Below, piece by piece: positions 63,824 to 64,000 of a DNA stretch of 64,000 nt. The stretch covers positions 2,445,001 to 2,509,000 of the forward strand of contig OX155952.1 of NCBI GenBank assembly GCA_944548615.1. The letters are read 5' to 3'. Position numbers and translations under genes: made by a program. Source of the DNA: Micropterix aruncella. Its lineage: Eukaryota; Arthropoda; Insecta; Lepidoptera; Micropterigidae. Each line of letters opens with the position of its first letter. The stretch's first letter is position 1. The notes beneath the pieces are model-generated. The model saw nothing but the letters and a program-made list of their open reading frames with translations, ran no database searches and had not been told where the DNA came from.

Positions 63824-64000
63824 TAAGTTATAAATAATGACTAACTAATAATGACAATAGGATATAATTAAAATATAACACGGAAACTAGATAAATAAAA
63901 CAGAATATGAAAAATAGATAATCGTGAGAAACTAAGTAAAAGATTACATAATAATAAATAATGGTAACCAAAATTAAATAATAAGAAATAGTCATAGGAA
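63824..64000. other. AT-rich end of window
   Basis: No feature seen. Confidence 0.5.

Overview
This window looks like nuclear DNA from an insect, most probably a moth or butterfly. The background is strongly AT-rich. It holds one multi-exon gene with very long introns, and nearly everything else recognisable is mobile-element debris: Helitrons with TC...CTAG ends, mariner relics, many truncated non-LTR retrotransposons (LINEs), SINE-like pieces and MITE-like foldbacks. There is no operon structure, CRISPR array or rRNA gene. The order-level call rests on the combination of repeat types and is an inference.

The gene is a Rab32/38-type small GTPase (Drosophila lightoid family) on the minus strand. 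Exon 1 (43413-44273) encodes a 287-residue charged N-terminal extension and lies in a GC-rich island. A 30.5 kb intron follows. Exon 2 (12691-12907), exon 3 (10324-10505) and exon 4 (8215-8358) encode the G domain. All junctions are GT/AG and phase-consistent, and the joined frame carries GELGAGKT, WDIAGQERF, NKCD and ETSAK. The last exon, with the prenylated C-terminus, was not found and is probably left of the window. A candidate extra exon (42492-42647, or to 42656 if used as a first exon) is phase-compatible with the gene.

Region by region: 1-8 kb holds five recognisable repeat types, including nested copies of a roughly 540-600 bp family (called RepA here), a 433 bp TTAA-flanked near-perfect palindrome (RepB) and Helitron pieces. 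Within intron 1 (12.9-43.4 kb) there are mariner and Helitron copies, foldbacks, a 240 bp (TA)n array, GC-rich retroposons with 10-16 bp target duplications (RepD), a tRNA-derived SINE and at least seven LINE fragments. The region 44.3-64 kb is upstream of the gene. It holds further LINE fragments, one of them split by a second RepB copy whose removal restores the reading frame, two mariner 3' ends that each run into (TA)n arrays, a TA-flanked MITE, another mariner relic and a second copy of a Helitron family.

The most informative items are the candidate alternative Rab32 exon, the RepB palindromes with a demonstrable pre-insertion site, the nested self-insertion and hairpin-loss subfamilies of RepA, and the duplicated mariner-end/(TA)n pair. 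I see no convincing new multi-gene system.
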